NCBI GenBank assembly: GCA_018806915.1
Contig: JAGKQI010000083.1
Span: forward strand, 868,001-932,000
Direction of reading: 5' to 3'
DNA from: Phytophthora colocasiae
Taxonomy: Eukaryota > Oomycota > Peronosporomycetes > Peronosporales > Peronosporaceae
Length of the DNA: 64,000 nt
In this document: positions 20,699 through 30,736 of the stretch, in pieces
Numbering within the stretch: the first letter of the stretch is position 1
How the letters are laid out: each line of letters opens with the position of its first letter
Position numbers and translations under genes: made by a program
The notes under the pieces: model-generated
What the model saw: only the letters and a program-made list of their open reading frames with translations
Told to the model about the DNA's origin: nothing
The model's database searches: none

Positions 20699-22201
20699 AT
20701 GAGTATGATGGGATTGCGTCCACTGGACCCCAAAATGGGTCCGCACCCAGTCCTGGGTGATGGAGGCGGCATGTTCTCCATCCCCAGCTTCCCGTCGGAC
20801 GCACACCCCGACCTGATGGACGACAGTCCAGTGATTTTACGCCCTGGATCGTCCGTTGCCATGTTACGCGGCCAACGCTTGTCGGAAGAGATCGGCCGGT
20901 CGTCATGGTATGAGGAGGAAGCGGTGTCCAAGCGTTTAAACTGCTGCCAGATCGTTCGTTTATGCTTCGATTCCGTCTTGCTACTTGCTGCTGCAGCGGG
21001 TGTCGTGTTTGCAGCTTACGTGCCAGTGGATATCGAGCAGGGGGAGCGTCACGGAGGAGCTCTACCTTATGTATACGCACTATTTGTCGCTATTGCAGGA
21101 TATGAGTTCGCGTGGTTGGCGTATCGAGTGAGGTTGCAGCTTTTCATGCCATTTAAGTTGCACGAGAAACAGACATCAAGGGAAATGTACAGACAGATCA
21201 TCGCCTACGCTGTGGATGAGGAGACAGCAGCTGTGACGCCACTAGCCGAGAAACTCTTCTGTGGGAGCAAAGTATTTGCAGCGCTGGTGGTCTCCATTTT
21301 GGCTTCTGGAGCTTCAGTGGGTTTGTGCTTTTTGCCTGGAGCTACGAAGATGCCGATGATTTACGTCGGATCCAGCACGTTCGTGGGTGTTTTCTCGGCC
21401 GCAATGTCTCCTAATACTGCCACAGCTGTGTGCGTACTGATTCGATACGCTTACTTCTTCTTGTCTTCGCTTAATGTGGTGCTACGGAGTGATCCAAGCA
21501 CAAGCGGAAGCACAGGGAGTGGATCAATCGACTTCAGTGGGGACTTAGACAGCCGACGCGCTATGGACAAGTATCTGGCTGTGGCTGTCGAGTCCTACTC
21601 GCTTTTATTGCTGGGCGTGTGTTTACTGCTGGTTGTGCGTGCTGTTACCAGCAAAGACGCCGTGGAATCAGCTCTCATGATGGTGCTGGATGTGGCTGGT
21701 TTGGTCTATCTCAGCTGCTCTGCTGCAGTCCTGGAGCTCTTCGAGCAGTCAACGCGTGTCCGTTCAAGTGGTGCTTTGGCCGGATTCTTCGTTATTGTGT
21801 GGAGTTCCGAACTTGGTGCGTTCCTTACTGCTCGTCTACTGAAAGCGGTGCAGTTTCCGTGGATGCACCCGCTGTCCAAGCACGTTTCTTCCCAGCAGAA
21901 CGTCGAGAAGATGATCGGATCGATGGCTTTTGCCGTCGGTGCAACGATCCTTTCTGCTGGGTATGTCAACTTCGACATGGATGTTCTGTTTGTCGCTCTT
22001 GTAAGTGCTGGAGCAGTTGTGTGTGCTCAAGTGGGTAAACTCTTCCTTGTAAGTCTCAAGAAGGTTGCCAAGATCTCCAGAACTGGCACTTATCTTCGCG
22101 TTGGCGGTGGTGTACTCGATCACCTTGACACGCTCCTCTTTATGGCTGTAGTGTTTGCCCCATTCTTCCAACGTGCTGTCTACAACCAGCCAAAATGGTA
22201 A
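20699..22201 (+). CDS. Polytopic membrane protein, diverged CdsA (CDP-diacylglycerol synthase)-like
   Basis: 500 residues. The first ~80 are soluble and rich in Pro, Gly and Ser; about eight to ten hydrophobic segments follow. Near the C-terminus, KKVAKISRTGTYLRVGGGVL followed by DHLDTLLF resembles the phosphatidate cytidylyltransferase signature, whose consensus is S-x2-KR-x4-KD-x5-PGHGG-x2-DR-x-D. Here the final GG-x2-D-x2-D spacing is kept, but the KD pair, PGH and the Arg after Asp are not. It may be a CdsA relative with changed chemistry or a non-catalytic paralogue. The start has two nearby ATGs (MSMMG); I took the first. Converges with the MYND gene, 81 bases away. Confidence 0.7.
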   Translation: MSMMGLRPLDPKMGPHPVLGDGGGMFSIPSFPSDAHPDLMDDSPVILRPGSSVAMLRGQRLSEEIGRSSWYEEEAVSKRLNCCQIVRLCFDSVLLLAAAAGVVFAAYVPVDIEQGERHGGALPYVYALFVAIAGYEFAWLAYRVRLQLFMPFKLHEKQTSREMYRQIIAYAVDEETAAVTPLAEKLFCGSKVFAALVVSILASGASVGLCFLPGATKMPMIYVGSSTFVGVFSAAMSPNTATAVCVLIRYAYFFLSSLNVVLRSDPSTSGSTGSGSIDFSGDLDSRRAMDKYLAVAVESYSLLLLGVCLLLVVRAVTSKDAVESALMMVLDVAGLVYLSCSAAVLELFEQSTRVRSSGALAGFFVIVWSSELGAFLTARLLKAVQFPWMHPLSKHVSSQQNVEKMIGSMAFAVGATILSAGYVNFDMDVLFVALVSAGAVVCAQVGKLFLVSLKKVAKISRTGTYLRVGGGVLDHLDTLLFMAVVFAPFFQRAVYNQPKW

Positions 22202-22282
22202 TCAGCTAGCACAAGGAGAATATTTAATTACTTGTCAATGTTTTCATGAATTTCCATCAACACAAAGCGTCTTCGGGTCTGC

Positions 22283-24234
22283 TTACATGATGCTACAGCC
22301 TTTCTCTCCCTCCTGAAGATCAGCGCCGTCATCATCACCCTCAGCCTCATTCTCTTCCTGGGCTTCACCTTCAGTCTTCTGTTGCTTCTTGATCACCTTG
22401 CGCAACCGCTCGACGTCGTGCATGGTGAGCACAGTACTGTTGCGGACTACGAGGTGGTCGTCAAACCCGAGCGTCTTGCAGTTCAATTCCAGCTTCTGTG
22501 GCTCCTTATCAGGGTCGTCCAAGCCCAGCAACTCGCCCATCGTATTCTGCATGAATAGCTGGTGCTTGGAAATGAGCTCGATCTGCGCGTTCAACGCTCG
22601 AGTCAGCCACACCAGTTCCGTCACGTCGGGTACACTCGGATCGCCCTTGCGAAACACTACAGCAGACGGGTACAACATCTCGCCCTTGACCTTGGCAATA
22701 GGCAGCGAGTTCTTCGTGATCACATCCAGGTCATCGAAAGGTACGGAGGTTTGAGGACCGTAGAGGATCGACATCTCCTTAGCTCCCCACATAATTTTTT
22801 GCTCACCAGCCCCGCTAGAAGCGCTTCCAGGCGGAGTGCAGCTCACTTTGTGGTCTTTCCAGTGCCCGCGTTGGCAATTAGCGTCGCAGTAGAAGGTGCA
22901 TTGGCAGCGCGTACAGCGCTTAAGCTCTTTGCCGGGACCTGCACGCTTGTCGCACTTACCACAGCGACGCAGCTCTGGGTTCTCCATTAGCGCTAGCTTC
23001 TCCCCAGGAGGCAGCACGCGACGCTCGAGATCTGCGCGCGTGTAAAACAACGCCATACCCCGGATATGATCACCACCCTCGCCGTTCGGTCCACTGCCTG
23101 TATGGGTGCTGATGACAGACGAGAAAACAGTGCCTCGGCCCACGTGATGACGAGCATCCAGACGCAACTCTTCGTCGCCTACAGCATCAACCTGGATCGC
23201 CTGACGTTCAGCGAGAGCATTCCACGGTTCTAGCTTCGCGTACTGGTCACAGGCTAAGTAGAAAGCAGATAGCGCTTCAACTGTCACGCCAGCTCCAGAG
23301 ATCAGCCCTGCGCGCTCGCTCACTTCAGCCACCGATGCTAAGTCCTTTCGGATTAAGTGCTGCGACAGTTCCCTGGTAGAATAACAGCAACGTTAGTAAA
23401 TTTTACTTTCTTCCAAGAGCTCACAAACGTACTGAATGTAGGCGTCAATACCGTCCGATTCGGACAGGTAGGAACATTCGATCCCCAACGCAAAGTAGCT
23501 CTTACGCAGTTGTCCAACGTAGCTCTTGTCCGGGAACACGATCTTGTCCGGCCGGTGCTGGGGAGTGTTGGTGGGCGGGTCCAGCATCGCCTGCAGAGTC
23601 AGATCCAGGACTGTCTGGGATGACGGATACACCTCGGGTGGGTCGCAGATCTTCTTGGACACCACTTGACCAAGCGGGTACAAGTTGTTTACTAGGATGC
23701 AGTACGGTCGACACGGCACTGCGTCATGTCCCTCTTCAGCGCCAGCGCTGGACGCCGACCACACACGGAGTTGACGCACCACAACCTGCCAAACCTCCAG
23801 CTGCTTCTTCTCCAACTTTCGGTAGCGCTCTACCTGCTCAGGTGTCAATAGCATCTCTGTGCTGATCACAATGTCGGCTGATAGATACCAAGAACAGCAA
23901 CGATATCAGTATGTGGTTAGACTATATGAATGATACATTGAGGAAATTGCTCCTACCATCGCCTTCCACGTCGAACTGAGTAGGCACACGTGGCACATCT
24001 TCATTGTCCGAGTCCGAGTCGTCCTGTTAACGGTTATCAACAGAATGAAATTTAGTCAACATGTCAATGTTGAGAAGATCATAACGTAAATATTGATCTA
24101 CAGAGCGGTTGCAGACCGAAGTGGCATGACTGCAACCGTCTCAAGGAGCATCAGATACTAGGGAAGATGATACACACCTGGAAGTTGTTCCACTTCTCGT
24201 AGTTCTTGGTCAAATACTGCTCTCCCGTCGCCAT
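22283..24234 (-). CDS. MYND-type zinc-finger protein (multi-exon)
   Basis: Exon 1 24234-24178 (MATGEQYLTKNYEKWNNFQ), exon 2 24023-23957 (acidic DDSDSDNEDVPRVPTQF), exon 3 from 23877 to about 23400, and a last exon ending at 22283. The first two introns have clean gt...ag sites in phase. The junction between exon 3 and the last exon (about 23420-23345) is uncertain because several splice pairs are possible. The last exon holds a MYND finger: CGKCDKRAGPGKELKRC, then CTFYCDANCQRGHWKDHK and VSC, a protein-interaction zinc fold. The middle region (CRPYCILVNNLYPLGQVVSK) is found with MYND fingers in plants and oomycetes as far as I recall; I see no SET domain. The tail is acidic and ends CSIM, which could be a prenylation (CaaX) box. 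Confidence 0.75.
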
Positions 24235-24341
24235 GCTTTTGGACCTTTAGCTTGGAGAATTTAGATTAAAAAAATAGTTTTCGGTATCATTTAAAATCCG
24301 ACTATTTAATAATCCTATTTAAAGTCCGACTATTTGTCCCA

Positions 24342-24348
24342 TCATTCT
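24342..24348 (+). promoter_or_regulatory. Oomycete initiator element upstream of CSN8
   Basis: TCATTCT fits the oomycete Inr consensus TCAYTYY and lies 8-14 bases before the CSN8 ATG at 24356. The whole space between the two divergent start codons (24235-24355) is only 121 bases. Within it, TTTAAAATCCGACTATTT and TTTAAAGTCCGACTATTT form a near-perfect direct repeat (about 24287-24304 and 24316-24335), possibly a shared factor site. Confidence 0.6.
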
Positions 24349-24355
24349 TCTCAAT

Positions 24356-25252
24356 ATGGACAACCTGGTCGACACCTTAACGACGCAGCGCGAGGAGCTC
24401 CTGGCGTCTCACGCCTCCGCCAGTGACCGCGAGACGGCGCATCAGCTTGTGCAGCAGCTGAAGGTCCTGTCTCAGGAGCTGGAGCTTGTGGCCGAAGCTG
24501 CGACGCCCTCGCTGCCCTCTGTATTGTCTCCGGACTTCTACGCGAGCTATTTGCTGGTTGTTCTATTGGCCAAAGACCTCAATGATGCTCGATTCCTGTG
24601 GAAACGCATACCTAATGAGATGAAACAAACGCACGAGGAGCTACGCAATGTGTGGGAAGTGGGCAAAGCGTTGTGGCAGCGGTGAGTTTGGAGAAGATAC
24701 TGGTTTTGTATCATAATTGGAGGTTGGAAACGTTTGACTTGTTGCGATGTGATAGGAATTTGGCCGCAGCTTACGTTGCAATGGACTACGACTGGTCCCC
24801 GTCATTACAGGGACTTGTTGAGGCGTTAAAGAGTGCGTGGAAGGGTGTTTTCCTAGTGTTGATCCCAGATTTTACTAACGGAACTGTGCTGTCTGATAGC
24901 TTCGACACGAGAAAATGCGGCGGAACTGCTGAGTATATCGTACTCGACGATGTCAATCAATGACGTAGCATTGGCGTTGGGTTTCTCACGACACGAAGAC
25001 GCGCAGCAGTGTGCGTAGCGTGTAAAGTAGCAATTTTGTTGTCGTTGTAGCCTCATGTCGGTGTTGTTTGATTGCTGTGCAGACTGTTCGTCCTTGGGGT
25101 GGGAGGTATCGACAGCAGATCAGTTGATCCTTCCCAAGCCACTGCCCAATGTTCGACGCGGACCTTCGACTGCGGTGGATTTGGACCAACTAGACACGCT
25201 GTCCAAGACGGTGCTGCATCTGGAACAGAACACGGTGTTCAAGCTGCCGTGA
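24356..25252 (+). CDS. CSN8: COP9 signalosome subunit 8 (CSN8)
   Basis: Small subunit of the COP9 signalosome, which removes NEDD8 from cullin ubiquitin ligases in nucleus and cytosol. Four exons splice in frame: 24356-24681, 24756-24844, 24900-25010, 25083-25252, giving 231 residues, a normal CSN8 length. The CSN8/PSMD8/EIF3K helical domain is recognised by NDARFLWKRIPNEMKQTHEE, VWEVGKALWQR, and the winged-helix-like RENAAELLSISYSTMSINDV followed by ALALGF. The end STADQLILPKPLPN then DLDQLDTLSKTVLHLEQ also fits. Introns are 74, 55 and 72 bases with gt...ag ends; the second contains a good ctaac branch site. Divergent from the MYND gene. Confidence 0.85.
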
Positions 25253-25378
25253 GGTAAGGAACATTCATGCAGCAAGCAATCGCTTTCGGTGAGTCAGCAA
25301 ATGCGGCGTAACGCGTCAATATAAACAGTCGCCGATCTTTCAGACAACCTTTCAAGTGCTCAATAGGATACGCTGTTA

Positions 25379-26650
25379 ATGGAGAAGCCCAAATCTCGTC
25401 GTAAGACTGGGGAGCTCAAGTCGACAGCTCGAGGTGTTGCGAGCGATGCAGAGTCCACTGTTAGCACACGCAGCAGCAATAGCAGTACCAGCAGCAGGTC
25501 GTGGAAGTCGTGGAAGCAGAAACAGCGACAGCTCAAAGCAGATTCAGCTAAACAGGTTGAAGGAGACGAGGATGTTGCCCAATTCAAGTCACTGGGAGCA
25601 GTTTTGGAGACGACAGAGGTTCAAGTGACTATGATCGTTCTCATTGCTCTCGATGTCGGTTGTACTGCTGTTGGTATCCATTTGAACGATCAACAGCAGC
25701 TTAATAGCAAATGCTCAACAACAGAAGAAGCGACAACTTCTCTGCTGCTTCGGATTGTGACTGGATTAGTGGAATCCTTCACGGGCTTCACACTTTTCCT
25801 GTTTTTGATCGAGTTAGCCATCTTGCTGGCTGCGTTTCGACGTAAATTCTTCTCACATGCAGGTTACGTGCTGGATCTCGTGGTGGTGAGTTTATCTATT
25901 GCTGTTGAGTTATATGCGCAGACGAAAGGTGAGCAAGAGGTATTATTCAAGTTGTAGTAGAAATACTAACTTGAATTTTGAGATTAGCTGCTCGGTTGCT
26001 AGGAGTTCTGCGTGTTTGGAGGGTATTACGGATAGTCCGAAGACTTGTTGATCAGGAACGCTCTGCTCACGACACAACACGGGATTTACTTGAGCAGGAG
26101 CAATTGGTAAGCAAAAGAGATCCAAATTTTGGTGTTGGGAGGTCTGACAGAATGGTTCATGCTACAGAAACTGCTTCACGTTCGGATGCAGAAGGATGCA
26201 GCTCATGAATCGCTTAAGTTGGAATATGAATCGAGAGCAGGGCTGGAGAGATTGCTACGTGGGTATAAAGATGAGATCGTGACGCTGAAGGAGGCACTAC
26301 AGATCGCAGCTCAAGCCGTGGCTGAAGCAGGAATGACAGACAGTTCCTCAGCTGAGCCCAGAATTGTGGAGGACGTAGTACATGAAAACTCTGTTAGTTC
26401 CTATCCAGTGGAGGAGGCTGCAGTGCATCCAGCAGATTTGGAGACACAGTACTGGGAAGGTCAGGAGAGTGAGTATCGTCACCAGGAGGCAGAGTTAGTA
26501 CAAGCTAACGAGGAGGAGATGGATCTTCACCAAGAAATGCTGATTTTGACGGAGGAGCAATCGGAAGAGCAGCAGTCGGAAGAGCAGGCTGAAGTAAAAG
26601 AGGGTAATTGGCAGAGCGAGAGCGAGTTTGAAGATGCAGTGGATGAATAG
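25379..26650 (+). CDS. Hv1-type voltage-gated proton channel
   Basis: Three exons join in frame: 25379-25928, 25988-26106, 26168-26650 (383 residues; introns 59 and 61 bases). After a Ser/Lys-rich N-terminus, the protein has only the four membrane segments of a voltage sensor. S1 is VTMIVLIALDVGCTAVGI with an Asp where Hv1 has its selectivity Asp. S2 is VESFTGFTLFLFLIELAIL, S3 is GYVLDLVVVSLSIAVELY, and S4 is LLGVLRVWRVLRIVRRLVDQ, with the Hv1-like R-x2-R-x2-R spacing and RxWRVxRI. No pore domain follows; instead a coiled coil begins (LLRGYKDEIVTLKEALQI), then a Glu-rich tail. This is the Hv1 layout. It converges with hisA. Confidence 0.8.
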
Positions 26651-26760
26651 AACACAACGAAGCTATCCAGATTTTCTCAGCGCGTTGCCGAAGACAGATT
26701 CCTGCTGACACAGAGTGTGTTTTCCAACCCTCTAAACTTTGAAGCAGATCGATGCAAAGC

Positions 26761-27979
26761 TTAGTTATCTGCGCGCTTCTTGTCCCAGGAAACGACGTCC
26801 TCATAGCGAATGTCACCGCCAAAGATGTCCAGCGCACTGCCGATCGAGAGGTCCACCTGTATACGTACGTACAACCAATCGAATTAGAGCTACTGGATCA
26901 CAATCTGCTGACATAACTCGGCTAATACCTTGCCATTACCGATGCGCTCCACAAAGTCCAGGTCGTCCTGGTAGCAGCAACAAAAGCGTCATGAGTACTT
27001 TGTATGTGTATGGCTGTAAGCGGCTCAAGCAAACGTACTAGAGAGCTAGCACCACCAGCATAGGTAACGGGGAGTGGGCTCCATTTGGTCAGGAGTTCTA
27101 CAAGCTCTTGCTGGAAAAAAATGCACAAAAGGCACTGTTAGCTCTGTGTTGGTTTGAATTCTGGTGAAAATCTCCGTACCTGGATGCCACACCGCTTGCC
27201 TTCAACATCCACCGCATGGACTAAAAACTCGTCACAGTACTCAGCGAGACGGTGAAACAATGCCTCACTAATGATCATCAAAAGCTACGTCAGTTTCAAC
27301 CAGACACTTCAACAACACCATTCTGGCTAACGCACTCAATGGAAGTCGTGGTGAACTTCTGCCAGCGGTCCGTCATGACGTAAAACTTGTTGTCTTCAGC
27401 CTTCTTGCGACAGCTGAGATCCAGCACAAGATGTTCTTTGCCGATGAGCTGCTTGAGCTTCTCCAGCCGATCGAAGTCAATTTGTCCGTCGCGAAACACG
27501 TAGGACGTGACAATCACGTGGCTCGCCCCTTTCTCCACAAAGAATCGGCAGTTTTCATCGTTAATGCCACCTAGTAGTCATAATGACAAAACAAGGAGTA
27601 TCTTTTGTCAGTTTTTGAATGATGCAGTACATGTAGAGCTCGCACTGACCACCAACTTGGAGACCACCAGGATATGCCTGCAAAGCATCCAGCGCTGCGT
27701 TTGTATTAGCTTCCGATGCGCCCAGCATGATGACATGTCCGCCCACTAATCCGTCTTCCTTGTACATCCTGTTGCAACCAACAATTCATTGGAAACATGA
27801 TAAAAACCAACCAGAACCGTCGGAAACAGGAGGATAAAGCATTACCGAGCGAAGTCGCCTGCACTCTGCGAAGCCACAAAGTTGGTGACGGGTGCGGCAC
27901 CTTCCCCATCAGTGAGAGTGGACCCAACGATCTGCTTCACCTCCCCAGCGTGGATGTCGATACACGGCCGGAAGCGCAT
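26761..27979 (-). CDS. hisA: Phosphoribosylformimino-AICAR ribotide isomerase (histidine biosynthesis)
   Basis: HisA (HIS6 in yeast) opens the ribose ring of ProFAR in histidine synthesis; TIM-barrel, cytosolic. Exons on the minus strand: 27979-27846, 27768-27650, 27570 to about 27300, about 27270-27180, 27110-27039, 26967-26929, 26856-26761. Marks: [19 protein letters not shown] with the catalytic Asp, LQVGG joined to [40 protein letters not shown] with the second Asp, [11 protein letters not shown], and [17 protein letters not shown]. Eukaryotic HisA has the extra loop seen here. The border between the third and fourth exons is uncertain; the other splice sites keep phase. hisA ends 110 bases from the Hv1 gene. 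Confidence 0.88.
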
Positions 27980-28449
27980 GGTACAGAAGCTGTAAATGCA
28001 AATATGAAAGGCACTATTCTGAAGAGTGACATACGAATGGCTTCGATTCAACACAGCAATTGCTACATGTACAACAAGAATATGTATTCTTGGATAATAC
28101 ATATCGTGAGCTCTCTTGACTGTTCTCGAGGGCACTTCAACGAGCAATTGCCGAATTTTGTATTTAAACGGATCAAGGTCATGAACGTTTAGCCATTAGA
28201 CCTCACGCGACATTTGTTGTATGAGGCATTACGTCCATCGAGAATCCTCAAAGACTTCGAGGTGTTTTGGTGCGCGGCACTCGCTCTGGATCAGCAGCAA
28301 CCTTCCAATCCTGTAATGCATGTACGGACGAATGGATGGCTCCTCAGGAGAATTCTCCCTATCGTTATCATCGGAGCTGAAAACTTGAACATGGCTAAAC
28401 TTAGCCTCCCGGGACCAGATGCAGATTTCAACATCTTGAGAGTTGAAGC

Positions 28450-29289
28450 ATGGGCACAGACGCAGCTATGGCGCTGCAACTACTGCGCGCAAAGCAGAAC
28501 GCGTACTATATTCAGGCGGTGCAAGACGCCCTGCAATCGGAAGAAGAGCGGAAACAAAAGTTGCAAAAGGCCAGCAACAAGCAGGAGGCTAAGCGCCTTG
28601 AGTCGCAGTTCACCCGCGAGCGAAGCGCCGATCGCGAACGCCTGCGTCACATCCAAGAGGACCACGCGCTGCTGCTGAACACTAAAATTGCTGAGTGGAA
28701 GACCACGGGCGGAGTAAAAATTAAACAAGCACCTGAGGCGGTCGCTACCAAACAACGTACTGAACGTCGAACAGCACCGCACAAGGTGAATTTCACCAAG
28801 GACTCAATGGAACGTCTTGCAGCGCCTCGTGCAACAACTATCAAACCAGAGCTAGCAGGTGCGTAGTCTTATGAGCTTCTGCGTTGGAACTAAGTAAAAG
28901 ACTAATTTTTTGTCTTTCTGCCAGATGATCGTCACTCAACTTTCAACTCTAGAGGCGGCATTGAGTCTACCCAAGCTCTTGAGTTCTACAAGAACGTGTA
29001 CCGTAAACAAGACCGCGAGCGTTTGTCCCGCAACGCTCCTCCGCGGCAAACACTGACCACGACCAACCTGCGCACGGTGTGTACTCTCATCCTCATTTCG
29101 TACCATGAAACTTAGCTCAACATTCGGTTTGCCTGTGAATAGATGTCGGAAACGGAGCTACTACGCAAGAAAGCGAATCTGCTGTCGGAGTTACACGGGG
29201 TGGTGTCGCTGGAGGCTCGACTCATTCAAGACGACCAGTGCACGGTCCGCTCGTCTGTGTCGAGCTGGAAGTCGACAGGCTGTACATGA
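28450..29289 (+). CDS. Unknown coiled-coil protein, three exons
   Basis: Exons 28450-28858, 28925-29076 and 29143-29289 join in frame into 235 residues; both introns (66 bases each) have gt...ag ends. The first exon is a charged helix with heptads (NAYYIQAVQDALQSEEERKQ, then KRLESQFTRERSADRERLRH), followed by a basic stretch. The second holds RGGIESTQALEFYKNVYRKQ, and the third ELLRKKANLLSELHGVVSLE. I recognise no family. Its consistent splicing and position, divergent from hisA, argue that it is real. Confidence 0.65.
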
Positions 29290-30736
29290 ATACCCCCCAC
29301 GTAAATCATCAAACATGATCCCTTTGCAACATTGACATTAAGGTAAATTGTGGTTTTCAGCAAAATTCTTGTTGTTATCGCAAATGTTGTAGAAAAGCTT
29401 CTTGCGTTCCGGAAGTGCGCTGCCAAGTCGAAGTGCTGCAGCAATGCCAACGTCTTCTACTGTAGACCACCGTGGTGACAACCGCAGAAGCCTCGCGTGG
29501 CGTTCCTCGTCGGGTTGCCTGTCATCAGCCGGAGAAGACGAGCACCATCTGCACTGCAGATGATGCTTGTCTTCGCCAGCACGCTTCCAAAGCGGCTTCA
29601 TGAGTCATGACTGTACTGTACAGCGCCGCCTCCTTGTCGTCGCATTGCTTGGTCGGCAACCTTATCTTGAGAAGCCATTCGAGCAGAAGCGCCGGCGTGT
29701 CACGCCGAGACTTTCTCGGGACTTGGCTGGATGAGCGCCGCCGTTAGGTTGTGGCGCGGTTCTAGCTCTTGCTGCTGCAGTACTACTGACTGAACTGCGG
29801 CCGTGATGGCGTCGCCGCAGCGCAAACGAGCCCGTCGCCATTATCGTCATATTTTGCTGGCCATGCCAATCCTGTCAATTTTGCCTTCTGAAGTCGCGAC
29901 TACGAAAATGACGGCTTCCGTACTGTACGTGCTGTCCGGTGCTGACAGCACCGTGCTGCCCCTCTTTGCTGCATGCAATGCAGTGTCTGAGACACTGTCT
30001 CCGCAATGCCGCAATGCCGCACTGCCGAATGCTTCAGAAGTGCATGTAGCACGCCTCAAGGAATTGGCAGTGCTACATGTACGGCGTTACATGCCGCTCG
30101 TCCGGCTTTCAATCTTCGAGCACTGCCAGCACTGATCCAGGCTGGAGTCCAGCCTGGACTCCAGTAGCATACACGCACACGTACAGCCCTGCAGGTCCGC
30201 AATGGCTTGATATCCGACTCCGAGCTCCATGAAGATAATCCTCCGTATCGCTATCATGAGCATGATACCGATAGTGATACGGAGGATCGTGCGAGTGGCG
30301 TTTACTGCTTTGCAGTCATTATCCGGTATCCGGTATCCGCGCTGTAGGGTGGACAGGCTCGGTCCCAGACGGTGGTTAGCACGGTCGCGAGCGCTTGACT
30401 CAACGAGCAGGTTAGGAAAGAGTCTTTCCTAACCTGCTCGTTTCCGAAAGACTGCCTGCCTGCAAGTTGCAGTCACCGACAGTGGTGGAGTTGGCGAAAC
30501 TTGGGGACAATAAGCAGGCAGCCCTGCCGCTGTACTCCACGCCGTGCAGTCTGCGTCTCCTTGACTGGTGCAAGTTGGTGAAGCAGAGAGGGGACGAGCA
30601 ACAACTGGAGGACACCGCGCACCAAGAACCCTCACGAGCGCAAGGTGAGGTTTCTTGGTGGACGAACGGCCTCAAAGGTACTAGTACTACATGGCATGTA
30701 TGTAGTACATACACATGTAGTAAGCCCCAAGCTGTA
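29290..30736. other. Gene-free stretch with palindromes
   Basis: No ORF here has a domain or convincing composition. The notable content is a set of inverted repeats at 30137-30441, described separately, and smaller ones such as cagtgtctgagacactg near 29980. Confidence 0.5.
30137..30441. repeat. Cluster of three strong palindromes
   Basis: 1) 30137-30164: ccaggctggagtccagcctg with overlapping arms, so the same bases can pair in two ways. 2) 30238-30287: atcctccgtatcgctatcat pairs with the right arm ending gtgatacggaggat, with a small bulge. 3) 30403-30441: arms of 18 bp, acgagcaggttaggaaag, pair perfectly around a 3-base spacer. The role is unknown. Confidence 0.75.

Noticed and set aside
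28214..28678. 154-codon ORF before the coiled-coil gene
   Set aside because: It overlaps the better supported start at 28450 in another frame and lacks any domain.
29803..30135. 110-codon ORF starting MMASPQRKRARRHYRHIL
   Set aside because: Part of it is made from short direct repeats (gcaatgccgc) and a small palindrome; no domain and no neighbouring gene structure.
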